Origin: Sphingomonas sp. PP-CE-3G-477
GTDB taxonomy: Bacteria; Pseudomonadota; Alphaproteobacteria; Sphingomonadales; Sphingomonadaceae
Direction of reading: 5' to 3'
Length of the DNA stretch: 64,000 bases
NCBI RefSeq assembly: GCF_003050745.1
Contig: NZ_QAOF01000001.1
Span: 62,001 to 126,000 of the forward strand
The notes below the pieces were generated by a model. That model saw only the letters and a program-made list of their open reading frames with translations, did not search any database and was not told the DNA's origin. The position numbers were made by a program, and so were the translations under genes. Shown in pieces: positions 26,573-39,695 of this stretch; position 1 is the first letter of the stretch, and each line of letters starts with the position of its first letter.

Positions 26573-27594
26573 GCTTCCGCGGCTAACAGTGCGCGCTTGC
26601 GGTCGAGGCCGTACGCGTAGCCGCCGAGCGCCCCACCGATGCGTTGCGCGCGGTGGCAGGGGATGACGATCGAGACCGGGTTCTGCCCGCACGCGGTGCC
26701 GGCGGCGCGGACCGCGGCGGGGCGACCGGCCAGGGCCGCGAGTTCGCTGTAGGTTCGGGTTTCTCCGATCGGGATGGTGCGTAGGGCTTGCCAGATCGCT
26801 TCCTGGAACGCGGTGCCGCGGACGTCGAGCGGGAGGTCTTGGTCACGGTCGGGGGACTCTACGGCTGCGACGACTTGCGCCGCCAGGTCCGCGAGGGCTT
26901 CGTCGCCGGGTTCGATCGTGGCGTTGGGGAAGCGGCGGTGGAGTTCGTCGGCGTCTTCGTCGAAGGATACGCGGCACAGTCCCTTGTCGGTGGCGGCGAC
27001 GAACAGCGCGCCGAGGCTCGTGTCGGCGGTGGTCCAGCGGATCGTGACGCCTTCGCCGCCGCGCGCCCAGGCGCTGGGGGCCATGCCGAGCCGTTTGGCG
27101 TCGGCTTCGTAAAAGCGGCTGGGGGCGGAATAGCCGGCGTCGTAGATCGCTTCGGTCACGGTCGAGTCCTCCGATAAGGCGTTGGCCGCGCGGCCGGTGC
27201 GAAGCGCGCGCGCGTAGGCGGCGGGGGTGACGCCGGTGGCGCGCTTGAACAGGCGGTGGAAGTGGTGCGGGGCGTAGCCAACTCTGGCGGCGACCTCCTC
27301 CAGCGAGAGACGGTCTTCGGCGGCTTCGAGCAGCGCGACCGCGGCGGCGACGGCGATGCGGTCGCGGCCGACTTCGTCCGGGGTGCAGCGCAGGCAGGCG
27401 CGGAAGCCGGCGGCACGGGCGCTCGGCGGGTCCGGGTGGAAAGTGACGTTCTCGCGCCTAGGGTGGCGCGCGGGGCAGCTTGGCTTGCAGTAGATGCCGG
27501 TGGTCTTCACGCCGACCACGAACCGGCCGTCCCACGCGCGGTCGCGGGCTTCGAACGCTGTCCAGGCAATATCGGTGTCGGGGGCAATGCTCAT
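26548..27594 (-). CDS. ada: Ada: bifunctional methyl-DNA repair protein and transcription activator
   Basis: This 348-residue protein has all three Ada modules. The zinc/methyl-acceptor domain has four cysteines (C36, C40, C67, C70). An AraC-type HTH covers about 85-175. The C-terminal O6-alkylguanine transferase has acceptor C313 in IPCHRAQ. Methylphosphotriester repair at the N-terminal cysteine should turn it into an activator of its own regulon. It is complete in length (E. coli Ada 354). Its 3' end overlaps the protease gene by 25 bp in convergent orientation, so antisense effects are possible. Confidence 0.94.
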   Translation of the reverse strand: MSIAPDTDIAWTAFEARDRAWDGRFVVGVKTTGIYCKPSCPARHPRRENVTFHPDPPSARAAGFRACLRCTPDEVGRDRIAVAAAVALLEAAEDRLSLEEVAARVGYAPHHFHRLFKRATGVTPAAYARALRTGRAANALSEDSTVTEAIYDAGYSAPSRFYEADAKRLGMAPSAWARGGEGVTIRWTTADTSLGALFVAATDKGLCRVSFDEDADELHRRFPNATIEPGDEALADLAAQVVAAVESPDRDQDLPLDVRGTAFQEAIWQALRTIPIGETRTYSELAALAGRPAAVRAAGTACGQNPVSIVIPCHRAQRIGGALGGYAYGLDRKRALLAAEAQRADLHE

Positions 27595-27707
27595 TGGATC
27601 GGTATAGCCGGTCGCGACGCGTGCGCATCCCGTGGCTTGCGCTCAAAGCGGAGCCAATCGGCGGTCCGGCCGTTCTTCCGCGCATACCTCATAACGAAAG
27701 ATGTCTC

Positions 27708-28553
27708 ATGGCCTCCGACACGCCCGTCTGGTTCATTTCCGGCTGCTCGACCGGTTTCGGTCGCGAACTCGCCAAGCTCGTGCTTGCGCGTGGTTGGCGT
27801 GCGGTGGTGACCGCGCGGGATGCTGGCCGGGTCGCCGATCTGGCGGAGGGCGCCGAGGATCGTGCGCTCGCGCTGTCGCTCGACGTGACGGAGCAGGCGC
27901 AGATCGACGATGCGGTCGGGCAGGCCAAGGCTAAGTTCGGTCGGATCGACGTGCTCGTGAACAATGCGGGCTACGGCTATCAGGCGTCGGTCGAGGAGGG
28001 CGTCGACTCCGAAATCCGCGCGCAGTTCGATGCGAACGTGTTCGGGTTGTTTGCGCTGACTCGCGCGGTGCTGCCGATCATGCGGGGGCAGAAGAGCGGT
28101 AATATCATCAACATCACGTCGGTTGCCGGTCAGGTCGGGTTCCCGGGCTCAGGCTATTATGCCGCGTCGAAGCATGCGGTGGAGGGGTGGTCGGACTCGC
28201 TGCTCGCCGAGGTCAAGCCGCTTGGGATCGACGTGACGTGCGTCGAGCCGGGGCCGTTCCGCACGGATTGGGCTGGGCGTTCGCTCAAGCAGACGCCGGT
28301 GAAGATCGCGGACTATGCGGAGACGGCGGGCAAGCGGCTGGATGGGACGCGGGAGGTTAGCGGGACGCAGGCGGGTGACCCGGTGCGGGCGGGCGAGGCT
28401 ATGATCGCGCTGACCGAGGATGCGAACCCGCCTCGGCATCTGGTGCTGGGGGCTTGGGGGTATGATGCGGTGACGAAGAAGCTGGCGGAGCGGCTGAAGG
28501 AGATCGAGGCGCATAAGGCGGACAGCCTCGGGGCGGATTTTCCAGCGGAGTAA
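27708..28553 (+). CDS. Short-chain dehydrogenase/reductase
   Basis: This is a 281-residue SDR. Its cofactor motif SGCSTGFGRELA departs from the usual TGxxxGIG. It has NNAGYGY, Ser in NITSVAGQVG and the YxxxK pair in YYAASKHAVEG. The C-terminal extension past EPGPFRTDWAG is typical of the oxidoreductase group often named for unknown ketones or aldehydes. The arginine in VTARDAGR suggests NADP preference. The start ATG 27708 is clear. Its gene is divergent from ada, so it could be alkylation-responsive, but no operator is recognised. Confidence 0.85.
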   Translation: MASDTPVWFISGCSTGFGRELAKLVLARGWRAVVTARDAGRVADLAEGAEDRALALSLDVTEQAQIDDAVGQAKAKFGRIDVLVNNAGYGYQASVEEGVDSEIRAQFDANVFGLFALTRAVLPIMRGQKSGNIINITSVAGQVGFPGSGYYAASKHAVEGWSDSLLAEVKPLGIDVTCVEPGPFRTDWAGRSLKQTPVKIADYAETAGKRLDGTREVSGTQAGDPVRAGEAMIALTEDANPPRHLVLGAWGYDAVTKKLAERLKEIEAHKADSLGADFPAE

Positions 28554-28574
28554 TCTCGGAGGAGCGAGGGAGCA

Positions 28575-28630
28575 TTGTTTCCCCGCGAAGGCGGGGACCC
28601 AGACTGGGCTCCCGCCTTCGCGGGAGAACA
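28575..28630. repeat. Inverted repeat, CGCGAAGGCGGG family (copy 1)
   Basis: The arms TGTTTCCCCGCGAAGGCGGG and the inverted CCCGCCTTCGCGGGAGAACA flank a short centre. It is the most compact member of a family with copies at 29543-29640, 44906-44999 and 47654-47733. It lies 20 bp after the SDR stop, where it could act as a 3' structure. Confidence 0.8.
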
Positions 28631-28694
28631 AGGAGGTAGGGGCTGGCTTCACGTTTGTAGCGCCAGTCTGCGCCGAAGCCTTCTTCCAAAGCCA

Positions 28695-28799
28695 CCACCC
28701 CGACAAAGGCCGGGGGCCCAGTTGGAAAGGTGGTAAAAACGAAGGGCCGTCCTCCTTTAGCAACGTCCCCCAACTGGGCCCCGGCCTTCGCCGGGGTGG
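28695..28799. repeat. Long inverted repeat, GGCCCAATTGG family (copy 2)
   Basis: The left arm at 28695-28725 and right arm at 28770-28799 are imperfect inverted copies (CCCAGTTGG against CCAACTGGG at the inner ends). It is homologous to 14453-14556. It sits between the convergent SDR and dienelactone hydrolase genes. Confidence 0.85.
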
Positions 28800-28824
28800 C
28801 GTTAGGGTTGGGGAAGGGCGGTGA

Positions 28825-29502
28825 TCAGCCGCGGTTGGCGCGGAACAGGTCCAGCGTCCGCTGTTTCGCCAGATCCGCACTCGGCTCGTGATAATCCTTC
28901 CGCCGGTCCGAGTTGAACCCGTGGCCCGCTTCGTAGACGTACACCGTCGCATTCGGCCAATCCTTGGCGATGACCTGCTCGACGCCCTCCATCGGAATGC
29001 CATGGTCGTGGCGACCGAAGTGGAGGATCACCGGCACCTTGGGCTCTTCGTCCGCCGCCGCCGGGATCATGCTGCCATAATAGCCGCTAGCCGCCGCGAC
29101 GCCGGTGAGCTTGGTCGAGGCGAACCACGCGACCGAGCCGCCATAGCAATAGCCGACCACGAACACCGGCCCGGCGGGGGCGAGCGTGTCGATGCAAGTC
29201 TGGACGTCCTTCAGCGACAGGTCGAACGGGTGAAGCTGGCGCGCGAGTTCGACGCCGCGGGCGAGGCCATCGCCCGAATAGTCCGCCTCGAAGCCCGGAT
29301 GCTCGCGATCGAACAGGGCCGGCGCCAGCACTTCATAGCCGTCGGCGGCGTATTCGTCGCACAGGTCGCGGATGTGGTCGGTCACGCCGAAAATCTCCTG
29401 CACCAGCACGAGGCCGCCGCGACGCTCGCCGGTCGGCTGCGCGTGATAGACCGCGACGGTCGTGCCGTCGGACATCGTCATCGTTTCCATCGTGCCGGTC
29501 AT
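28825..29502 (-). CDS. Dienelactone hydrolase family protein
   Basis: This 225-residue alpha/beta hydrolase has the cysteine nucleophile C119 (GYCYGG), D166 (GRHDHG) and H194 (GHGFN), the dienelactone hydrolase triad. EIFGV near residue 36 is the family's Glu36 loop. It is cytosolic. In the classical pathway it opens dienelactone to maleylacetate, but no aromatic catabolism genes adjoin it, so its substrate may be another lactone or ester. The start ATG 29502 follows GAGGACGAGAG; a second ATG at 29490 is possible. Confidence 0.88.
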   Translation of the reverse strand: MTGTMETMTMSDGTTVAVYHAQPTGERRGGLVLVQEIFGVTDHIRDLCDEYAADGYEVLAPALFDREHPGFEADYSGDGLARGVELARQLHPFDLSLKDVQTCIDTLAPAGPVFVVGYCYGGSVAWFASTKLTGVAAASGYYGSMIPAAADEEPKVPVILHFGRHDHGIPMEGVEQVIAKDWPNATVYVYEAGHGFNSDRRKDYHEPSADLAKQRTLDLFRANRG

Positions 29503-29542
29503 TCTCTCGTCCTCGTCGATTGGTCGTAACGTCTGCCCAATA

Positions 29543-29640
29543 CCGTCATTCCCGCGGAGGCGGGACCCCATAGTGGCAGGCCGTGCGGTGAAAGCGCCTG
29601 GTCCGGAGGATATGGATCCCCGCCTGCGCGGGGATGACGG
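29543..29640. repeat. Inverted repeat, CGCGAAGGCGGG family (copy 2)
   Basis: The left arm CCGTCATTCCCGCGGAGGCG, continuing to 29571, is repeated inverted at 29612-29640 (ending GGGGATGACGG). It lies in the intergenic region between the dienelactone hydrolase promoter side and the atp operon. Confidence 0.8.
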
Positions 29641-29835
29641 GGAGGGGCGTAATCGTAACCGTCCAACCTTCGATCAATGACAAAACAGTCACAAACCCAT
29701 TCCCCCAACCCTCCCGCCGGGTTGCCAATCCGCGAACCCGATGCTACCCGCGCCGCGTCCCATGAGAGGTGCTTTCGCGCCCTCTTCCCCCGTGGGACGG
29801 CACTATTTCGGTTTCAGGCGAGGATTGACAGGTCC
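29641..29835 (+). promoter_or_regulatory. Upstream region and leader of the atp operon
   Basis: This region must hold the atp promoter. No clear -35/-10 pair stands out; TTGCCA at 29722 with a weak TACCCG 17 bases on is the best candidate. An imperfect hairpin at 29756-29799 pairs CGTCCCA with TGGGACG and the inner GAGAGG with CCTCT. It may be a leader structure of the transcript. The rest shows no gene. Confidence 0.35.
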
Positions 29836-31924
<2,089 letters not shown>

Positions 31925-31930
31925 GTAAAA

Positions 31931-32037
31931 CTCCCTCTCCCCGCTGGGGAGAGGGTCGGGGTGAGGGGTAGTACCGCGAGGTGCCGCTCCCGTGGCAGCC
32001 CCTCACCCCAACCCTCTCCCCGGAGGGGCGAGGGAGC
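31931..32037. repeat. Inverted repeat, CTCCCTCTCCCC family (copy 1)
   Basis: The left arm at 31931-31968 (CTCCCTCTCCCC to GGGGTGAGGGG) is repeated inverted at 31999-32037. It fills the atpA-atpG gap within an otherwise tight operon. A homologous copy lies between dnaK and dnaJ (55722-55822). Confidence 0.88.
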
Positions 32038-32048
32038 AGGAAGAGAAG

Positions 32049-34441
<2,393 letters not shown>

Positions 34442-34451
34442 CTTCTAACTG

Positions 34452-34562
34452 CTCCCTCTCCCGTTAGCGGGAGGGGGCTGGGGGGTGGGCACCCGCCCTC
34501 CACGTCGCGCGACGCTGATGGCGCGAGCCCACCCCCGGCCCCTCCCGCATGCGGGAGGGGAG
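34452..34562. repeat. Inverted repeat, CTCCCGC-GCGGGAG family (copy 1)
   Basis: The left arm at 34452-34490 and right arm at 34527-34562 are inverted copies rich in CCCTCCCGC/GCGGGAGGG. It lies between atpD and atpC, a second repeat inside the atp operon. Related copies are at 42728-42818 and 50917-51024. Confidence 0.85.
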
Positions 34563-34574
34563 TGAGACCCAGAC

Positions 34575-34829
34575 ATGCTGCATTTCGAACTCGTCACGCC
34601 AGAAAAGCTCGTCCGCTCGGAGGAGGTCTACATGGTCGTCGTCCCCGGCACCGAAGGCGATTTCGGCGTCCTCGAAGGCCACGCACCGTTCATGTCGACG
34701 GTCCGCGACGGCGGCGTGCAGATCTTCCGTACGCAGAACGGCACCCCCGAGGTCATCGCGATCAAGGGCGGTTTCGCCGAGGTCAACGCCAAGGGCCTGA
34801 CCGTCCTCGCCGAACACGCCGGCGAGTAA
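34575..34829 (+). CDS. atpC: ATP synthase F1 epsilon subunit (beta-barrel domain only)
   Basis: This 84-residue protein covers the N-terminal beta-sandwich ([52 protein letters not shown]). It lacks the C-terminal two-helix domain, which in E. coli (139 residues) inhibits ATP hydrolysis. Short epsilon forms are known in several alphaproteobacteria, where other factors such as the zeta inhibitor act; that is family knowledge. It retains the contacts needed to join gamma to the c ring. Confidence 0.93.
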   Translation: MLHFELVTPEKLVRSEEVYMVVVPGTEGDFGVLEGHAPFMSTVRDGGVQIFRTQNGTPEVIAIKGGFAEVNAKGLTVLAEHAGE

Positions 34830-34835
34830 CCCTCG

Positions 34836-35912
34836 TCAGGCGAGCGCGGGTGCTCGTCTGATCGATACCGGTCGGCGACGCTTCAACCGTGCCAGCAACG
34901 GTTGCTCTATCCACCGATGTACGGCCAGGCCCGACATCGTCGATGCGACGATGAACGCCAGCGAAAAGACGTAGACCGATTTGGTGGGGATATGATCTCG
35001 CACCATCCACAACAGTGCGATCACACTGGGATGGATTAGGTACGTCGAATAGGACGCATCGCCGACCCGCGATAAGATCCGTTCGAAGCGACCGCGGGGA
35101 GCGGTATCGATTACCCCGAGTACCACCAGCGCCCATGGGATGCCCCAGGTCCAGGTCCGCCCATATCCCGAGATACCAGCAGTGGCAGCCTTGACGCTGA
35201 CGTCGAGCGAATCGGTCATGCCGAATGTGAGCCCGACCGCGAGCAGCGCAATTCCGATCACCAGAGACGGTGCAGCTATCCGTTCGGCGATCCCTTTGCG
35301 CCAGGCTAGCCAGACGAGCACGCCCAGCGCGAATTCCAACTGGAGTGGGTTGAGTAGAATACGGGCAGGTGCCCAACTCGGATGAACGAAGCCGCCGGTC
35401 GCCGCCACTGCGATCGTCAACGCGAGCAAGGCTTCGACACGGTAGCGTGGCGCGCGCATGGCGATCGCGACGAGCATGTAGAAGGCAAATTCGAACCCCA
35501 GCGTCCAACCAGGGTATAGCGCGGGCGCGTGATAGCCATCGGTATCGAGGATCGGCAGGACGGTGATCGACATGAACGCACTGACGCGCGTCAGCGGATC
35601 GTGCATGATCATCATGTAGATGACGCTTAGGCATGCGAACAACGGCACGATTCGCAGCCAGCGCTTCGCCAGGAAGTCCCAAGGATTGCGGTCGGCGTTC
35701 GACAGCGATTGAGCCATGACGAAACCGCTGATGACGAAGAACAGATCGACTCCACTTGCCCCGAAAACGGCAAGATTGGGTATCGACGGCGCGAATTCGC
35801 CGGTCACAGTGATCAAGCCGGATTTGGCGCTTTCCAGCGCATGGATCAACAATACGAGCGTTGCGGCGAGCGCTCGAAGCCACTGGATCGGCGCGATACG
35901 TGTCGATGACAT
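34836..35912 (-). CDS. Acyltransferase family 3 membrane protein
   Basis: This 358-residue membrane protein has about ten helices and the acyltransferase-3 pattern: N-terminal PIQWLRALAATLVLLIHA with the key histidine, VDLFFVISGFVMAQSL, and RWLRIVPLFA. These enzymes O-acylate extracellular polysaccharides or lipids. The acceptor is unknown. It ends six bases from the convergent atpC stop, with no terminator visible between them. Confidence 0.88.
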   Translation of the reverse strand: MSSTRIAPIQWLRALAATLVLLIHALESAKSGLITVTGEFAPSIPNLAVFGASGVDLFFVISGFVMAQSLSNADRNPWDFLAKRWLRIVPLFACLSVIYMMIMHDPLTRVSAFMSITVLPILDTDGYHAPALYPGWTLGFEFAFYMLVAIAMRAPRYRVEALLALTIAVAATGGFVHPSWAPARILLNPLQLEFALGVLVWLAWRKGIAERIAAPSLVIGIALLAVGLTFGMTDSLDVSVKAATAGISGYGRTWTWGIPWALVVLGVIDTAPRGRFERILSRVGDASYSTYLIHPSVIALLWMVRDHIPTKSVYVFSLAFIVASTMSGLAVHRWIEQPLLARLKRRRPVSIRRAPALA

Positions 35913-35958
35913 CGGAAATAGATAGCGCCGAAGCCGTTAAGGTCCCGTTGATGCACGC

Positions 35959-38130
35959 TCAGAGGAAGTTATACGGGTCGACGTCTACTGTAACCCGAAC
36001 CTTCGACGGCCAGTCGAGCTTTCCCAGCCATTCCCGGATCACATCCTGCACGTCCAGTGCCCGCCGCGCATGGACGAGTAGCCGATAGCGATGGCGTCCG
36101 CGCAACATCGCCAGCGGCGCTGGGGCCGGTCCATAGACGTGCATCCCTTCGACTTCCGGGGCGCTGCGCCCCACCAGCTTGGCCGTATCGTGCGCGCACG
36201 TCTGGTCCTCCGACGACACCACGATCGCCGCGTACCGTCCGAACGGTGGCGCTCCCGCATCCTTCCGTGCATCCGTCTCCGCGGCGTAGAACGCATCCGC
36301 ATCGCCAGTGATCAGCGCCTGCATCACCTGCGCGCCGGGGCTGTGCGTCTGGATGAACACGTGGCCCGGCTTCTCGCCACGCCCGGCGCGGCCCGACACC
36401 TGCCGGATCTGCTGGAACGTGCGTTCGGCCGCGCGGAGGTCGCCGCCGTCTAGGCCGAGGTCCGCATCGACCACGCCTACCAAGGTAAGGTTCGGGAAGT
36501 GATACCCCTTCGTCACCAACTGCGTGCCGACGACGATGTCGATGTCGCCCGCCTCCATCCGCCCGACGAACTCCGCGGCCTTGGCAGGCGACCAGATCGT
36601 ATCCGACGTGACGACCGCCGTTTTCGCCTCGGGGAACAGTGCGGTCACCTCGTCCGCGATCCGTTCGACACCGGGCCCGCAGGCGACGAGCGTATCTTCG
36701 CCCTTGCACTCCGGACACACGCGCGGCGTCGGCTCCGCGTGCCCGCAATGATGGCACGCCAACCGTCGCGTCAGGCGATGCTCGACCATCCACGCGGTGC
36801 AGTTCGGGCACTGGAACCGGTGCCCGCAGGTCCGGCATAGCGTGAGCGGCGCATAGCCGCGGCGGTTGAGGAAGAGTAACGACTGCTCGCGCCGTTCCAG
36901 CGTCGCCTGCATCGCCTTCACCAGCCGCGGGGCGAGCCAGCGGCCGCGCTCGGGCGGTTCCTTGATCAAGTCGATCGGCTCGATCGTCGGCATCTCCGCC
37001 GCGCCGAACCGGCCGGGGAGCTTCAGTTCGGCGTAACGCCCGGTCACGACCTGTTGCCGCGTCTCGATCGCGGGCGTGGCGGAGGCGAGGATGACCGGGC
37101 ATCCCTCGAACTTGCCACGCATCACGGCGACGTCGCGCGCGTGATAATGCACGCCCTCTTCCTGCTTGAAGCTGGTCTCGTGCGCCTCGTCGACGACGAT
37201 CAACCCGAGATCGCGGTACGGCAGGAACAGCGCGGACCGCGCGCCGACCGTCACCAGCGCCTCACCACTCGCGATCGCCCGCCACGCACGCCGCCGCTGG
37301 GTCGAGCGCAAACCCGAATGCCATGCAATCGGCTCGCAGCCGAACCGGTTGTGGAAGCGCTTGAGGAAGGGCTCGGTCAGCGCGATCTCGGGAAGCAGGA
37401 CGAGCGTCTGGCGCCCATCGCGGATCGCCTGCGCGACCGCCTCGAAATACACCTCGGTCTTGCCCGAGCCGGTGACGCCGTCGAGCAACGTCGGGTGGAA
37501 CGCATGCTCGGAAACACCTGCAACCAGGGCATCGGCCGCCGCGCGCTGATCCTCCGACAGGATCGGCTCGTGATGCGCGGGATCGGGCACGGGGTAGGGG
37601 ACGTCGATGCTCACCTCGACCGCCTCGATCGCACCGACCTTCACCAAGCCGCGGATCACCGCGTCGCTGACCTCCGCCAGCGTCGCCAGTTCGCGGATCA
37701 GGCCCTGGCGATCACCGATCCGTTCCAAGGCCTGCTCACGCTGTGGCGTCAGGCGAGGGGGCACTACCCCGGTAGACCGATACTCGACAGCGGTCCGCGC
37801 GCCCTCCAGCGCCGAGGTCGACGCCAGCGTCATCCGCAACACCGACGCTGCCGGCGCGAGGTAATAATCCGCCGTCCACTCGACCAGGCGTCGCAGCGGC
37901 GCACCCAAGGGCGGCACATCCGAGACCGCGAGCAGATTGCGCAACCGGTTGTCGCCGACCTCCGCATCGGACGGCATCCGCTCCGCCTCCCACACCACGC
38001 CGAGCAACTGCCGCGGCCCGAGCGGCGCGACCACGATCGAGCCCGGCCCGACCTCCATGCCGGCAGGCACGCGGTAGTCGAGCGGCCCTAGGGCGGCGTT
38101 GAGGATCAGGACACGGGCGCGAGACGACAT
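35959..38130 (-). CDS. priA: Primosomal helicase PriA
   Basis: This 723-residue replication-restart helicase has the N-terminal 3'-DNA-binding domain (DYRVPAGMEVGPGSIVVAPLG). Walker A is GVTGSGKTEVYF and the DEAH-type box is VDEAHETSF. The zinc-binding cysteine set is CRTCGHRFQCPNC, CHHCGHAEPTPRVCPEC. Helicase motifs GTQLVTKGYHFPNLTLVGV and QVSGRAGR complete it. It reloads DnaB at stalled forks. Full length. Its position near xerC and the F1 genes follows a common alphaproteobacterial order. Confidence 0.96.
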   Translation of the reverse strand: MSSRARVLILNAALGPLDYRVPAGMEVGPGSIVVAPLGPRQLLGVVWEAERMPSDAEVGDNRLRNLLAVSDVPPLGAPLRRLVEWTADYYLAPAASVLRMTLASTSALEGARTAVEYRSTGVVPPRLTPQREQALERIGDRQGLIRELATLAEVSDAVIRGLVKVGAIEAVEVSIDVPYPVPDPAHHEPILSEDQRAAADALVAGVSEHAFHPTLLDGVTGSGKTEVYFEAVAQAIRDGRQTLVLLPEIALTEPFLKRFHNRFGCEPIAWHSGLRSTQRRRAWRAIASGEALVTVGARSALFLPYRDLGLIVVDEAHETSFKQEEGVHYHARDVAVMRGKFEGCPVILASATPAIETRQQVVTGRYAELKLPGRFGAAEMPTIEPIDLIKEPPERGRWLAPRLVKAMQATLERREQSLLFLNRRGYAPLTLCRTCGHRFQCPNCTAWMVEHRLTRRLACHHCGHAEPTPRVCPECKGEDTLVACGPGVERIADEVTALFPEAKTAVVTSDTIWSPAKAAEFVGRMEAGDIDIVVGTQLVTKGYHFPNLTLVGVVDADLGLDGGDLRAAERTFQQIRQVSGRAGRGEKPGHVFIQTHSPGAQVMQALITGDADAFYAAETDARKDAGAPPFGRYAAIVVSSEDQTCAHDTAKLVGRSAPEVEGMHVYGPAPAPLAMLRGRHRYRLLVHARRALDVQDVIREWLGKLDWPSKVRVTVDVDPYNFL

Positions 38131-38172
38131 CGTGTCGGTATATGGGGGCGGATCGACTCCGCGTGAACCGTC

Positions 38173-39633
38173 TTAAGCCGCGTTGCGCCTGTCGGCCCGG
38201 CGGCGTTCGCCGATCCGCGCGCGTTTCGCCTTGTAGAGGATCGTATCGGCGCGGTGGACGAAGTCGCGGATCGCATGGCAATCCGGCTCCAGCGGAGCGA
38301 TCCCCACGGTGCCGGCGCTGACCATCGCAAGTCCGTTGAGCGCGATCGGAAAGCGCAACGCTTCCTCCAGCCGCGCGCAGACATGGCTCGGTTGCGCGAC
38401 GAGGCCCGGATTGTCGATCAGCACCGCGAACTCGTCGCCGCCCAGTCGCGCGGCAAAGCTGCCCTTCAGCCACGGCGCCTGCAGGACCCGGCCGACATCG
38501 CGCAAGACGTCGTCGCCCGCTGTATGGCCGAGCGTGTCGTTGATCGCCTTGAACCCATCGAGATCGACCAGCGCGAGCAACAGCGGCGTGCCATCCGCAT
38601 GCGCCCGCGTCATCGCCGAATCGAGCGCACGATCGAACGCGGCGCGATTGGCGATGCCGGTCAGCGAATCGGTATCCGCGCTCCGCCGCAAGATCGTTTC
38701 GAGGGCATGGCGTTCGGTCACGTCCTGGAACACGCCGACGAACCCGATCGTGGTGCCGCCGTCTGTTTCCAGTTCGCCAAGCACGCGCACCCGGCGTGGC
38801 TCGCCCTGCGCGGTCGTGAAGTCGACCTCGATATCGAACGGCACCCCCGTTTCCAGAGTGTGGGCCATCGATGCGTTGAGCTTCTCCCCCGCGTGTGGCG
38901 GGTAGAAGCTCATTGCTGCGTCCATGTCGGGCACGGGGCCGACCGGTAGCCCATAGATGTGAAACACGCCGTCGGACCAACCCATGTCCTGGTGATCGAG
39001 CGAGGTCCGCCACGATCCCATCGCCGCCATCCGCTCCGCCTGGCGAAAGATGCGATCCTGGCGGGCGAGCGCCGCGGCCTGTTTGTCGGCAGTGGTGGCG
39101 ATCGCGATCGCCTGATGAGCGGCGGAGCGCGCGGCGATCGTCGCCTCGGCCAGCGTCGCGAGATGGGTCAGCGCACGACGGCCGGCGTCGTTCAGGCTGC
39201 GGGGCACCGTATCGATCACGCATATCGTGCCGATCGCGTGACGTTCGCCGGTGCCGTCGACCGCGTGGATCGCGGCGCCGGCGTAAAATCGGGCGCCTCT
39301 TTCCGCCATGACGAGCGGATTCTTCGCGAACCGCGAATCGGCGTCGAGGTCTTCGATGACGAGCGGATCGTCGTTCTGGATCGTGTAGGCGCACATGCCG
39401 ATGTCGCGGCTGATCTCGCCGCGCTCGCCACCGGCCGCCGCCTTGATCCAGAGCCGGTCGCTGTCGACCAGGGTCATCAGCGCGGTCGGGCAGTCCAGCA
39501 TCTCGGCTGCGAGTGCGACGAGCGCGTCGAATTCGCGTTCCGGCTCGCTGTCCAGCAACGCGAGCGCGTGAAGCGCCGCCACGCGCCGCGCTTCATCTGC
39601 AAAGATATCGAACGGGAGATCGGCGGGGGACAT
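38173..39633 (-). CDS. GAF-PAS-GGDEF diguanylate cyclase
   Basis: This 486-residue cytosolic protein has a GAF domain at about 15-170 (LDCPTALMTLVDSDRLWIKA, GMCAYTI) and a PAS/PAC domain at about 200-320 (GMGWSDGVFHIYGL-type, GVFQDVTERHALE). The GGDEF domain has an intact active site (RLGGDEFAVL). It makes cyclic di-GMP from two GTP under sensory control. An RxxD product-inhibition site is not evident just before GGDEF. The start is ATG 39633. It is divergent from xerC. Confidence 0.9.
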   Translation of the reverse strand: MSPADLPFDIFADEARRVAALHALALLDSEPEREFDALVALAAEMLDCPTALMTLVDSDRLWIKAAAGGERGEISRDIGMCAYTIQNDDPLVIEDLDADSRFAKNPLVMAERGARFYAGAAIHAVDGTGERHAIGTICVIDTVPRSLNDAGRRALTHLATLAEATIAARSAAHQAIAIATTADKQAAALARQDRIFRQAERMAAMGSWRTSLDHQDMGWSDGVFHIYGLPVGPVPDMDAAMSFYPPHAGEKLNASMAHTLETGVPFDIEVDFTTAQGEPRRVRVLGELETDGGTTIGFVGVFQDVTERHALETILRRSADTDSLTGIANRAAFDRALDSAMTRAHADGTPLLLALVDLDGFKAINDTLGHTAGDDVLRDVGRVLQAPWLKGSFAARLGGDEFAVLIDNPGLVAQPSHVCARLEEALRFPIALNGLAMVSAGTVGIAPLEPDCHAIRDFVHRADTILYKAKRARIGERRRADRRNAA

Positions 39634-39695
39634 GGCACTCGATATCGCAAGGGGGGTTAATTTTCTTTGCAGGCGGAACGCGTTACTGTCCAACG

